NCBI RefSeq assembly: GCF_037126465.1
Contig: NW_026999320.1
Location: 1,426,001 to 1,490,000, forward strand
Direction of reading: 5' to 3'
From: Ornithodoros turicata
Taxonomy: Eukaryota > Arthropoda > Arachnida > Ixodida > Argasidae
DNA length: 64,000 nt
The notes below the pieces were generated by a model. The model made no database searches and was not told the origin of the DNA. It was given only the letters and a program-made list of their open reading frames with translations. Made by a program: the position numbers and the translations under genes. Below, one piece after another: positions 10,886 to 22,190 of the stretch; the first letter of the stretch is position 1, and every line of letters starts with the position of its first letter.

Positions 10886-11280
10886 TATACTCTTCTACAG
10901 TATACTCTTCTGCTTGAAGCACGTCTTGGTGGCTTGTTACCGCAGTTCAATGACTTTCGTCAGTTTAGCGATTTTTCACAACACCTAAATCGCTGAGAAG
11001 AGAGTTCACTTTTTTTTTTTCAGCGTTGTCCTGATCGACTTTGCACATGCAAGATTTCGTTTTATTAAATACTTAGGTGCTGTAGTATGCTCACGGCACT
11101 CTTTCGTATGGGGTATGGGTTTTGCTCCCGGCGCAAACTTCAGAGCTGTCTAACGTCGGAACGCCATGGTCCTTGACGCTAATATGTGACATTTCGTATA
11201 TGCGTACCACCACAATGATTTGTCCTTTTGACAATCTGCGATAGTCGAGCAGCATTGCTGTATCACTTGGCGTGTAATGC

Positions 11281-11323
11281 ACCAACTGTAACCAACCCTG
11301 CACCAACCCTGCACCAACCCTGT
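11281..11323 (+). repeat. 12-bp tandem repeat ACCAACCCTGCA
   Basis: About three and a half copies of a 12-bp unit. Simple minisatellite; no role apparent. Confidence 0.75.
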
Positions 11324-12453
11324 AACACCGTTTCATGTTCTTCAAAACTAGATTATTCTGCGTGGAGAGAAGGTACGAAAGTTAGCATGATAATCAACAT
11401 CCGAACCTTAGCCAAGGAAGCTACACCACAGCGACACACCACAGACATATCACCGACGTCAGCCTCCAACACGTGGACCTCTCCCGAAGAGTTCTGCTGA
11501 GCTCCTTGAAAACGGTTCACCTTTTAATAAAAATAGACCACTCTACAAATACACACACCCGACCCTTTGATTCTTTAACGAGCGAGATCATCTGTTACCC
11601 GCTCAACCTCCCCAGATGGGAATAATTTAGAACGCGATCACGCATTCGTTACTCCCGCCAATTCTTACAAAGTTATGGGCTTCACTTATTGCCGGATGAT
11701 TTCTAGTGTACGCTTGGATATTTTGTGGGTGGAAAAGTTGGCCTGTACATTCCGAATTACAGATCACAAAACTCCAAGGTCTGTCTTGTCGACGAAGGAA
11801 ATACGGGGGAAGCACACCTGGCCGCCAATCTTGGTTGCAGTGGCCGAGCACTGTCGAATGAGCCTGTTGCGGGGATCAGTTTCCAGCTGTAGATACCTAT
11901 ATGGTGACAAAATCAGCACTGGCAGCCTCTGACGGCAGAATAGATGTGCAGTTAAAAGTTGCACCACCTCATATGCGTCAAATATAGCTGCGCGATTTGT
12001 AACTGGCAGTTTGAAATATCGACACACTGTCATAGGGGTAAACGACTGAAAATGCAAACAATAAAACCTAATACTCGTGAAGAACTTGACATCATAAAAC
12101 TAGTATTTGACTCTGACGCACACTCGGGGGCACCACATTTCAGATCACAAAGGCGGTATCCCAACAAAAAGACAAATATCTTGATTGTCGTTGTGATGTG
12201 TATGAATTTCGTTTTACCAAAGATCAACTTGTGAGCAGAATGCTTTACCTCAGTGTGTTTGTACGTCATCTATTGAGGAGTTGAGAACACTGCGTAGTAA
12301 TTATTGCCCGTATTGCACTAACGGCCTAGTCTTATGAACCTGAGGCGATTTACGTACGTAAAAAAATAAATTGAATCAATCCAACATCCTTCAGAGAAAC
12401 AGTGTGACCTTCGACCCTTCCTATGGGAGCTTTCCTTTCAGCATGCTGAAAAC
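11324..12453. other. No recognisable gene
   Basis: On the minus strand 12057-11764 an open frame contains LETDPRNRLIRQCSATATKIG, which reads like protein but matches nothing I recognise and lacks clear splice signals. Otherwise nothing is seen. Confidence 0.35.
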
Positions 12454-12457
12454 AGTT

Positions 12458-13405
12458 GGCCGATTCCACGCGAAATGATCCAGCGGGCCTGCTCGGCCCT
12501 CACAAAACTATCGCGTATTTTTACACAAATTTGTGTAGCAATCCCTAATATTGCAAAACGACACACCACGAAACATTTATTCCCAAATCTCAATGTGGCG
12601 GGTGCTAGACACGAGCAAAGTTCGCAGCGATGGCGAAAACCGTGCCTGGCGTGAACGGCAGGTGCGGCTCATAGAAAGCACCTAGAACCGTGCGGTTTTC
12701 TTTTGCGTATAGAGGAAGCCATGCTTTACACAGCGTTCAAATCCCAGTTGTCGTGCTGTAATTGGTGCTGGTAGACAAAGGCCAGAATTTCGCAATTTTA
12801 CTCCCTCTTCGTGATTTTTTTGTGGAAAATCAAACCATTAAATTTTAATGAATATTTTTCCTTGACAAGGCCTCGTGGAATACTTCAACAGTCGCAAAAC
12901 ACGTAACTCTTGTAGTCATTGCAGGAAAAAAAGAGGAAGTATGCGATTTTTCCAAAACTCGCTACAATCGAGCGTAAAACACGCAATGAAGAGGTCGGAA
13001 GAGACGCCTGGAACCAACGCAGTTTTATAGAGCGAGCCTTCCTCTACAACATATTAAAAAACCTCGAGGGTGTTTCTTCCTATGCAGGAGAAAATATTTT
13101 TTTTTTGTAGTAGAGGGTATTACGGCCACACTGACCCACGTTGCATGTATCCGGTGGGGTGCTATATTTTTTTCTTTGGCTCCTGTTTTAATTCGTTTTA
13201 TTTTTAATTCACGCCAGGCACGGTTTTCGCCAGCGCTGCGAAATTAGCTCGTGTCTAGCACCCGCCACATTGAGATTTGGGATGAAATGTTTCGTGGTGT
13301 GTCGTTTTGCACTATTTGGGACTGCTAAAAAAAAATTCATAAAAATCCGGGATCATTTTGTCGGGGCCGAGCAGGTCCGCTGGATCATTTCGCGTGGAAT
13401 CGCCC
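12458..13405. mobile_element. Non-autonomous DNA element with ~200-bp TIRs, 4-bp duplication AGTT
   Basis: Ends are GGCCGATTCC and GGAATCGCCC, flanked by AGTT at 12454-12457 and 13406-13409. The arms (about 12458-12655 and 13200-13405) share TTCCACGCGAAATGATCC, GGCGGGTGCTAGACACGAGC-like and CGTGCCTGGCGTGA segments. The ~550-bp centre has no ORF of note. The ends resemble those of the element at 15421-18629, so both probably use the same unseen transposase. Confidence 0.8.
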
Positions 13406-13409
13406 AGTT

Positions 13410-14058
13410 GTGTTCACACATCCTAGGAGTCAATGAAGATGCATAGGATCGGCAACATATGATATAATTGGAAGATATATTTGATCTTGACTCCTGTACC
13501 TGATTTTTTGAAGAACTGGCAAAGGTAATGGGCCGAAGGTGCTCTATGTTAATTAGTTTATATTAGCATGAAAGTGTGCTACGCCAAAGGCTACGTACTG
13601 AGTCTCATATTATCGTGTGACGATCTGTGGAAGGACATGTGCAAAAGGACAATAATGCGATGCGAATATTTATTCGTAATTTGCACTGTTTCAGCTCATC
13701 TTCCTTCGTACGATTGCTGTTATCCAATTAAACCTGATCTTGACCTGCACTCTCGTCAAACTGCTGAAATATCTCGGTAAGTCCTTCCACTCTTATCAAG
13801 GCAGAATATAGCTACAGATGCTTTCTCTAGTTTTGTGTATGCAGTGAGAGCAGTTTAGCACATATTTCTGAACTTGTAGCTCATGAGGGAAACTACCTTC
13901 GGGGCGCATCCCTCTATAGATACCGAAGCTTGCTTTTGTTCTGGATATAAAAATGACACTTTTCAACCGGGCACAAATCACAAATTAAGTATACTCTCCA
14001 GGACCGCAAAATCTCTTGTGACAATACTTCAGCACCAAACTACACAGATAATGTCGAT
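13410..14058. other. No recognisable gene
   Basis: No protein similarity, repeat array or RNA gene is apparent. A 70-codon frame at 13568 has no supporting feature. Confidence 0.4.
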
Positions 14059-14663
14059 ATGACACATTTAAATGAGTGGTTGACGAACCAGTATTCAGAT
14101 GACATGCGTTTTCGACGATCGCAGTATTTCATGGAGTTTGAGAAGGATCTCTTAGAGGGACTACCTCGTCCGTCGAGGGCGTTTCCGAAACTACAGTGCC
14201 GCTTTACTCCTAGTTCATCACCAACAATAACGCTGAAAATTCTACTCGAAATAGTGAAGTTGCGTATGTGCGAATTCATGTAGTGCATGACAAGAGCAGA
14301 CGACGCATGTAGGTATTCTCTCTCAGAAAATCAGAGAAAACATCCCTTGAACTCGGTCAATCGAAGTGCCTCTGGTCGGCTTCTTGAATGTTTTGCTTAG
14401 CATCGGACGTGTACGTACAGCCAGGAGCGTAGCACCGTGTTACACGCCATATGGCCGCAACTGAAACTCTGCGTATTCACCGAGTAATTTTCGCTTAGTA
14501 TATTGCGGTGCAACGTCAAGCAGCTTTCGGAAGAGAGATTATCGCCAAGCAGACTGTAAGTGACGGCGAACATTACTGTAATGTCTTGTACACAGCTTTC
14601 CGGATGCGATAGTCGCTTTAAGGAACTACTCTTTAAGCTTGTATTGCTTTACGGTTTGAGAAT

Positions 14664-14939
14664 GTGCATGTCCTTGAAGTAACATATCAGGGTTACTCGG
14701 AAGGCTTTCTCAACCTGGACGACATCGAGAGAAGCCGCATGCAGAACGTCATGACATCCTTATGGAGGACGGCTAAGCGATCTAGACGAGAGCAACGGAT
14801 GCAAGCTAGGTTCAATGGAGCGGACTGGCAATGGATTGAATGCCACATTTACCTGCCTGACCGACTTTCCGAGGGATACGAGTTACAGGAGGAAGGCGAG
14901 GTAACATTGACGGACGTTGACGGAGCGGCGTCATTTTAG
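14664..14939 (+). CDS. Hypothetical protein or exon
   Basis: A 91-codon frame ending at TAG 14937-14939. Composition looks coding: mixed acidic and basic residues, balanced codons, and a C-terminus GADWQWIECHIYLPDRL followed by an acidic stretch. The preceding TTTACGGTTTGAG could be a splice acceptor, so this may be a terminal exon and not start at the ATG at 14664. I do not recognise the family. A smaller frame at 14059-14283 (FEKDLLEGLPRPSRAFPK) lies upstream and may or may not belong. Confidence 0.3.
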   Translation: MHVLEVTYQGYSEGFLNLDDIERSRMQNVMTSLWRTAKRSRREQRMQARFNGADWQWIECHIYLPDRLSEGYELQEEGEVTLTDVDGAASF

Positions 14940-15264
14940 TGTACCTCCAAGGTCCATCAATTGGGAAGCGTGAGACTATGACTTTCCTAGACAGCCATGG
15001 ATATGGTCCACCAGCTTCCCTATATTTATACCATTTACCCTATAACAAGGGTTCTGGGTTTCGGAGTTTTTCTTTTTTTGTCATATTCGGGGAATGGCAT
15101 TTTGGAATTTATTTGCAGATAATTCGGAGTTGTTAGTCGTTTGTTTTTCCTAACTGAGTTAATCAGCGAAATTTTGAGAAAGCGTGACGCCTGTGAAGCA
15201 AAATCTTGACATTCGTTGACAAACTCGTCATGCAGTTTTCATGATGGAAAGTAATTGTTGTTAC

Positions 15265-15416
15265 GCTGGAACATACAGGTGGACAAACAAAACAGAAACC
15301 TCAGGACAGAAAAGTTGAAATATGGCAGTCATCGAAAAAGCCAGACAGCCGAGGAATGTCAAACACGCATATCTCGATTACAGGTCGAGTGCCTTCACCA
15401 ATTCGACCACGCTTGC
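15265..15416 (-). mobile_element. tRNA-derived SINE (copy S1)
   Basis: On the minus strand AGCGTGGTCGAATTGGTGA, then AAGGCACTCGACC, resembles a tRNA head with an A box. It is followed by a degenerate B-box region and the body motif GTCTGGCTTTTTCGA. The same order occurs at 18823 and 37575 on the plus strand. The body ends near GTTTGTCCACCTGTATG. The long-TIR element at 15421 inserted just upstream of its 5' end. Confidence 0.6.
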
Positions 15417-16025
15417 ATCTGGGTCATTCCGACAAATGATCTAAAGGTCTCGCTGTATCCCCCGCACTTCTGGAGCAAAAAATATTGTGGATATCCTTTG
15501 GTATGAATAGACATTTTCCGAAGTTTAACTGGGGAACATTGAGCCCCAGGCATTTTACGCGGGTAAAATTTTTCGGTAAGCCCGAAAACCATAGTATGTT
15601 CGAAATAATCGAGCGGGCGCATCACTCGCGTTACACGCATAATTATGGTGCTGAAACATAGGACTGGGTTTGGAAAATGTGCTGAAGAAGCAATACAGTA
15701 GTTTTTGCCATAGTACACATTAAACCTCGCGATTTTCATGAAAGTTTGACGTTTTTTACCGCCAATATTGAAAAGAAAGCGGTCGTCATAGAACAGTCAT
15801 TTGATATTCATTGGGTAAGGGAAACCCTCAGCCAAAACATATAAAAAAAGGAAAGGTACTTCTTGATAAGCGCGAGATTTTTTTTTTTTTTCGCTGAACA
15901 TACTGCGCGGAAACGCGCGTACTCTCCGGCGGAGGCAGAGCGTTGGTGAGCATCACGGGCCAGGCGCGTTGCAACGCGACAGCCCACATACGCCGCTGCT
16001 TGTCGCACGGTGCCAAAAACGATAA

Positions 16026-16163
16026 CAAACAACAACTTTATTTTGAGAGGAAGAGTGGGTGGGGTTCATCGCCAGAGGCGATACTCTACCCCATTCCTGG
16101 TGGGGATGTAGGGAGTAAAATAATGAGCCCCTTCACAATAACGATCGAAGTCTGATGGTGCTT
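16026..16163 (-). mobile_element. LINE A copy A4, 3' end only
   Basis: Severely 5'-truncated family-A insertion in minus orientation, holding GGGGTAGAGTATCGCCTCTG and the AAATAAAGTTGTTG tail on the minus strand. The 12-bp CAAAAACGATAA flanks it at 16014-16025 and 16164-16175. The opposite TIR arm (near 17865) has this sequence once, so it serves as the empty site. Confidence 0.9.
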
Positions 16164-16399
16164 CAAAAACGATAATTTGAATTTGTGGGTACTGGTCTGC
16201 TGCATTCACAACCTACTACCAACGTCGCGACAGGAAAGGAAACTGCCTCCTGAAGTATAGCAACGCGAGTGGATACTTTGCATTACAAACCCGACCGATA
16301 CTTGTAGCCGCGTGAAAACGTTTTTACTTATCATTTTCGTATGAGGTGTACAAAAGCAAAACGTCTGCAACGCAAATAAATGGCCCTGCTCAGCACCCT

Positions 16400-17570
16400 G
16401 GTATGCGCAAGGTACACAAGGTGACGTCCCATAGTTGCGTGCATCATATACGTAGTCCACAAAGTTGAAAATTTATCAGTGGAAAAAGGGTTGTTGTCCT
16501 GGTCCTCCATGGACAGTAGCCTGCGGTGTAGGTGGTAGCACGTTGTAGACGTTGGTAAGCTTGGCATGTGCCGCCAGTTTATTGCGCTTGTAAAAGGCAA
16601 ATAAGATGGGGACCTTTAGGAGATAGCAGCTTTAGAGGAGATACGAATCTTCTCTCTGAGATCCCAACGCCACGTGAGCATACGTGTCCTACGTTTTATT
16701 CATCTGTGGCTGACAGAAAAGACCTTGTCGTGACGATTTTGTCGATCACTTGTCTCATAAATTGGAATCACTCAAATAGCACCACTACGCGGCAAAACAA
16801 CAATCAGAGCTCCTTCGGAATCACGGAATTTTGCCGAAAACTACAGTTTTATCGTACAGGACGATCCGCAGTGCTTCTATAGGGATCAAGGACAGGCCAC
16901 TATTCATCCGACGGTATTTCACAACCGCTTCCCTGGTAATATAAACTTGCGTCACCGTACATTCGTTGTGATATCAGATTGTTTACGGCACGACAATGCC
17001 ACGGTCTATACCTTTCAGACAGAGCTCACACTGAGAATAAGAGCAGGCTATCCTGGTGTTAATAAACTTCACTAATTCACGAACGGCGCAGGTGTGCAAT
17101 ACAAAAAAAATGTTTCGTCAACCTTTGTCACCATTGCTCGGATTTCAGCATAAGTGCGTCGATCATGGCACTTCTATGCGACCTCACAAGGGAAAGGGCC
17201 CTGAGATGGAGCTCGGACTCTGAAGAGGCTTGTTTCTTAAGCCAGCATTCAGAGGCCCTTAGAAGGTCACACACTGAGAACCGTGGGTCTGTAATCTGTA
17301 CACCTGGGCAGAGACAAATCTCGACGCCATTACATCGATCTGGGTGCCGGAAGAACAGGTAGTGCGGCAGCAAGGGGCGCTGAAGAACCGCAACGACAGC
17401 GCAAGGGCCGTGCCTAAAAACAATGAAGTATCACTGCTTCGAACCGTTAGCCGCTCTGAAATAACCGTGCACACAACATGCATTCCCAACAACATCGGGT
17501 ATTCCGGGTGTTCAAAGAAAGCCAGACACGCGGAGCCGACTTCTACTGCATCAAATGCTGGACATAATCT
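16400..17570. other. Centre of the long-TIR element; no gene
   Basis: About 1.2 kb without a long frame or known motif. If it once encoded a transposase, nothing recognisable remains. Confidence 0.5.
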
Positions 17571-17645
17571 TGAGCGCCTTCACCGTGCTAGTGTGCTGAG
17601 CACGACCATTAACTTGTGTTACAGACGTTTTGGTTTTGTACAAGT

Positions 17646-17720
17646 CATTTGAAAATGAAATGAAAATTTGAAAACGAAATGAAAATTTGAAAACGAAATG
17701 AAAATTTGAAAATTACCTAA
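17646..17720 (+). repeat. Tandem repeat GAAAATTTGAAAACGAAAT
   Basis: About three copies of an 18-19-bp unit of the form GAAATGAAAATTTGAAAAC inside the right TIR arm. The left arm lacks this expansion, so it arose after the arms formed. Confidence 0.7.
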
Positions 17721-18822
17721 AAGTGTTTTCACGCGGCTTTACGTTTCGGTCCCGTTTGTAAGGCAAAGTATCAATCTCGCGTTGGCATACTGGTGGAGGC
17801 AGTTTCCTTTCCTGTCGCGTCATTGTTAGTAAGTTTGCATGCTCTAGACCTGTGTCCAGAAGTCCAAATTATCGTTTTTGGCATCGTGTGAGACGTAGCG
17901 GCGTATCTGAGCTGTCGCATTGCAGCGCGCCTGGCCCGCGATGCTCACCAACGATCTCAATCCACCGGAGAGTGCGCGCGCCTCCGCGTAGTACGTTGAG
18001 CGAAAAAAATATTTTGTCGCGCTTATCAAAAAGTACATCTTTGGTTTTTTATATGTTTTGGTGAGGGTTTCCTATAGCCAATATATACCAAATGACTGTT
18101 CTACCACTTCCTTTTCAAAATTCGCCTAAAAAACGTCAAACTTTGCAAAAATCGCCAGGGTTAATGATTACTATGGCAAAAAATACTGCACTGACGGCTT
18201 TAAAAACCAGCTGGCTTGTAGAATGGGTCATCGTGAACGGCCACAATGTTTTTGAGAATTGCAGCTGTTACGTGTAGTATATTTAAAAAATCGCAAGGTC
18301 GCAAGAAAAAGCGCCGATAGCCGGGGCGTTTTAGGACACCAAAAGTTGAAAGTTCCCAAAAATTGCTTCCTCAGCAGATTTGCCGAACCCAGTCGTCTTT
18401 TTCAGCAAAATAATTATGCGTGTAATATGCGATGCATCCGCCCAAACTATTTCAAACATACTATGGTTTTCGTGCTCACCGAAAACTTTGACCCCATGTA
18501 AAATGGCAGGGACTCAATATTTCCCAGTAAAACCATTCATTCGTACCATAGGGTATCCACGAAAATTTTTTGGTCCAGAAGTGCGGAGGGTCGAGCAGGA
18601 CCTTTGGATCATTTGGTGTGGAATGACCCATCTGCTTTCTGCCTCATTTGACGAGACGGCCCGGGACACGCATTCATTCTCACTCTCTCTCGTAGTCTCC
18701 TGCTTTCGGCGACACACATACGCGCGTCGCGCGTGTGAAAGGAGGATAACTGTAGGAAGAGAGAGAGAGAGAATGCGTATCCAGTCAGGAACGCCCGCAG
18801 GGTTGTCGTCGGAAAGCGGATG

Positions 18823-18950
18823 TCAGCGTGGCCGAATTATTCAAGGCGCTCGACCGGAAAGCGAGATTCGTGGTTTAAATGCCGCCCCTGTCTGGCTTTC
18901 TCGACTACTATCATACTTCATGATACAACACGTCAATATGGTCGCAACTT
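18823..18950 (+). mobile_element. tRNA-derived SINE (copy S2)
   Basis: AGCGTGGCCGAATTATTCAA, then GGCGCTCGACC, resembles a tRNA D-arm and anticodon region. It is followed by GTGGTTTAAATGCCGCC (degenerate B box) and GTCTGGCTTTCTCGA. Same layout as copies near 15.3 and 37.6 kb. Too altered to be a working tRNA gene. Confidence 0.6.
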
Positions 18951-19093
18951 CCATGTACTGTATACAAGAGAATCCCGCGAAATTGCAGAGACTTATCTTT
19001 CGTGTGTAGTTGATGAAAATAATAGGGACGTCTACTTCTGTGAAATGTTTCGTGAGATAGACGGCAAATTCTTTCGGCTAAACTACTGAGCAC

Positions 19094-20489
19094 TACAGGA
19101 CTGTTTTCAATGGTTATTTGATGTTCATGCAGACGATGGGCAGCGGCCGGCTATACATGGTTCCCATGTCACCAATACCAAACTACGTAGATGGCCAGAA
19201 GCGTGCCCGCATCACCCTACCTGCTAGTACATCGGTTCCTCTGGTAAAATGTTTTCGTTTCTTTGCCGATTATTGATGCGCCTTGCTTTCCTTTCTTCGT
19301 GTTTCAATATTGGTCCTACGGGCTGTTATTGGGTTGTTATATATTTCATTTGACAACTAAATCATAAAATGGGCAAATGAGGCCCTGTAGCAAGTTAGAA
19401 AGGGAACCTATACATATATTGTACACTGTACACAACGTACCGTAGAAATCGTACAAACTCAAGTGGTGAGAAAGCAAAGATATCACAGAGATGGAACAGA
19501 GATACAACAAACCGGAAAAGCAGTGGTGACGTCACTCGGCTCGACCCATGGCGAAAGGAAACTTAAGAGCGGCCGTCTCGAACAAATGTGCGTGGGACCC
19601 CAGTGGCGGTCGCTGCAGTAAAAACTGCCATTACTTCATGCACGCGACGTGATTTACATCCCACTGTAACGCAGGACGGTGTCCGCGTAATCCTTGGCAT
19701 ATTTTATGCTCGGATTCTTTAATGCGTACCTCAGGAGAACCCTAGGTACACCCGGATAAATGGCTGAATTTCTTTTCATCCATGGGGACAGCTAAGTTAC
19801 TTGGGTCACGTGTGCGATGAAGTGGTTGACAGGGCTATCCCACAATCCTACGCTCCAGCTGCGAGCGGTATCTCTGCCTGCTTTCCATAGAAATCCATGC
19901 GAAGGGCCGCTCCAGTGTTTCCTTCCTTCATGGCTGGACCGCAATTCCAGCTTCACTTTTCTGTGGAATAGGTCGCCCTCACTCATTACTTCTCCATGCA
20001 AGGTGGGCGCGAAGCAGCATACGTATCAGTAGCCGATATCTTAGAAGTAAATATTTTTGTCCCGAGCATTTAGAAATGACAGTGTTGTACAAACAGAGGC
20101 GTTACTGGTAGCGCCGCTACCGTATTTCCTACTTTTTTTTCGGTAGAGGAGTGCTATCCCGCGGGATCAGGGAAGTAGCGATAGCGCTATATTTGAAATT
20201 GGTAACCGAAAAAGTATTTCCGCTACCAATACGGGTACCGCTACTATTCATAATACGACAGACGTGGGACACACGGGAAAAAGCGAGACAACGGCGAAGC
20301 AGGGTTTTTACTTTTATTCCTTCTAGTCACTTGTGAAACACGCAGGCTGATGTGATGGGCTTTCTAAATTTCACAAACTTTCATAAGCTAAGCGCAATCG
20401 AACATTTGGCAATATAATTTATGCTGTTCTGTGCATTTTTTAACTTTTTACCTCCCGAGTCTGCTGGAAATGAGATCCTGGTAGTTTAG
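19094..20489. other. No gene; GGTAGCG-type motifs near 20.1-20.3 kb
   Basis: No protein recognised. Between about 20100 and 20270 GGTAGCG, CGGTAG, GGTAACCG and GGTACCGC recur in both orientations, suggesting a decayed palindromic repeat. Confidence 0.4.
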
Positions 20490-21640
20490 TGGACCCAGAG
20501 GTTGATTTCGACACTTTGGGGCTCCTCTGGGAAAGCAACTTACCACCTTGGCTCCTGCTTCCGATAGGCGGGTGGTCCTGGAAGGCCCGGCCACACCTAT
20601 TAGCTAGTTGCCATCTCCCTTTTCATTACTTTCTCTTTTCTTACCTTCTACTTCTCCATTTCTGCCGTTTACCTTCCTTGGCGGCTAATGTCAACATTGT
20701 GCAGTCTTTTCTTTCTTTCTCGGAGCTGCACCTGGGTAGAGTGTGTATGGATGTATTAGCGTGAGAAAACACGTTCCCCTAGTTGGGGTCGCTGGTGGCC
20801 GACACATCAGCTGCACTGATGCACTTCCTCCGCTTATGGATCCCATAAACTCCCATAAAGATGATCGGCGTCTCAACAAGAGGCACCGCACCTATGTATC
20901 CCAAGAGCACATGCTCAACATCTTCACTCCTGAATCGTGGTTTGCCAAGTCCTTCTGCATGCAGAGGATGAAATCGAGCCACTTGGTAAGATATTCCGCT
21001 TTCTGATAGAGAAAGAGCTGGAAAGGGTTATCGGCAAAACTTACTATGTTAAACGGGTACCAACTCTGACAAGGTCTTGCTACCAATAGGGGACTTGCAA
21101 ATCGAAGTGAGTAACAGAGCAAGGCTCGGCTCTCCTCTCTCAAACTAGAATTGTCGATACAGTGATTAATGTACCGAGGCACGTAAACAAAGATGAACAT
21201 AGTAAAAGGTGTGATACCTGACGAACAGCTGCTTGACTCTACTGAGTCGGAGATTCAAGGACTCAGAGATCAGGGTGTGGTGTCAGGCAAGCGAATTGTC
21301 ATACATCGCGATGGTAAAAAAAAATTCCATCCATTCTGATCCAAACATGTTGTTATTTCATTTCAACTGCACAAGCTCCCTTCCATCCTAAAAGCAGTAT
21401 ACGTTATCTGTTACGTGCTACCTTTCGCCCTAAACCACGCCGTTGCTTTAAGAGCCAGCGCTTTAGGCACGGGTCACAGGTCCGTCCTGGGAGGACTACA
21501 TGCACAAAACCATTTCACGCTGAGACAGACCATGTAGTGGAAAGCTGTCAGAAAGACGTCCAACGCGTGAATTCGAAAGGTGCCCATCCTTTCAAGACTG
21601 AGAATTCGGGACAACACGTAAAGCAGGCTTCACCTCTTTA
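20490..21640 (+). mobile_element. LINE family B, copy B3: 5' UTR and ORF1 fragment
   Basis: Matches the 5' region of the full-length family-B element at 50.5 kb: GGCGGGTGGTCCTGGAAGG, then the ORF1 region with EIQGLRDQGVVSGKRI against EIEEGLKDQGVISAKRI. Decayed CCHC-like sequence (TDHVVESCQKD) follows near 21530. Frames are broken throughout. It has the 5' end but no ORF2, unlike the usual 5' truncation of LINEs, so a deletion or rearrangement removed the rest. Confidence 0.72.
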
Positions 21641-22011
21641 TATCCTCATAGAGCCCATCTATTAGGACCCTGAAAGCGCATGCAACACATTCAGCTGACT
21701 GCTATCTGCATTCGTTGGCTTGAGGCACCTTGCCTGTGGCACTGCGAAGCTTTTAATTAGTTTTTAGTTGTGAATGTTGAGATCTTTGAGGTTCAATCGA
21801 ATTTTCCTGAGGAGCGGGTGATGGGGAATGTGAGCACGCAAACGCAGGAAGTGTCGAGCCGTTTCACGTTCACGTAGAACCTCAATCGGGATTTTACCAG
21901 CTTTAGCCAGTACTTGCCGTGTTTCAGCCATTCTTGGAACACCGAGGCAGCGACGAAGGCTTCGAGCAAACAGGGACCGGAGGGTATTTAATGATGTTGT
22001 TGATATCCTAA

Positions 22012-22190
22012 CAGGCAAAAATGGGAGAAGTGTAGCACTCGCAAGTAGATAAAATAAGTATTCAAAGACATTCAGACATTTATTTTACTGAAAAACAAGC
22101 TTTCGGACGGAGTCCGCCCTTCATCAGGTGCGATACATTGAACACTTGGTAGAGATATTTATACTAATGTACATCAGAAAAAGGGGACGA
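22012..22190 (-). mobile_element. Penelope-like or related retroelement end fragment
   Basis: Insert of about 180 bp in the LINE A2 thumb region. On the minus strand it contains CTGATGAAGGGCGGACTCC..., then GAAAGCTTG and ACTTGCGAGTGCTACACTTC. The last segment recurs near 42290. The combination resembles end sequences of Penelope-like elements that carry hammerhead motifs. AGAATAGG next to ATAGGAAAG at the right edge suggests a small duplication. Confidence 0.5.
22097..22127 (-). other. Hammerhead-like core
   Basis: Minus strand: CTGATGAA, a 6-bp stem (GGGCGG/CCGTCC with one G-U pair), then GAAA and GCTT. The GAAAGCTT segment includes a palindrome (AAGCTT), the arrangement of dimer-forming short-stem-III hammerheads. 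One A too many separates CTGATGA from stem II, and flanking helix I is weak here. Self-cleavage is therefore uncertain. Confidence 0.35.

Larger units (their letters stand above)
15421..18629. mobile_element. Long-TIR DNA element, 3.2 kb, 4-bp duplication ATCT
   Basis: Starts GGGTCATTCC and ends GGAATGACCC, flanked by ATCT at 15417-15420 and 18630-18633. The two arms (about 15421-16400 and 17570-18629) are inverted copies over roughly 1 kb, sharing ACTTCTGGA, CATAATTATGCGTGTAA-like, GGCGCGTTGCAACGCGACAG-like and AAAACGTCTG segments. The centre (16400-17570) has no convincing ORF, so it is non-autonomous. One arm carries a 138-bp LINE A insertion. A short duplication and long TIRs fit a DNA transposon; the superfamily is not settled. 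Confidence 0.82.

Noticed and set aside
10707..10996. Similar ORFs on both strands near 10.7-11.0 kb
   Set aside because: The similarity is caused by the palindrome at 10712-10885; neither frame has independent support.
18823..18900. tRNA gene
   Set aside because: The D-arm and anticodon region look tRNA-like, but the B box (TTTAAATGC) and acceptor stem are broken and the same layout recurs as a SINE.
18380..19009. 209-codon ORF
   Set aside because: It runs from the TIR of the long-TIR element across a purine-rich tract into a SINE, so it is a chance frame.
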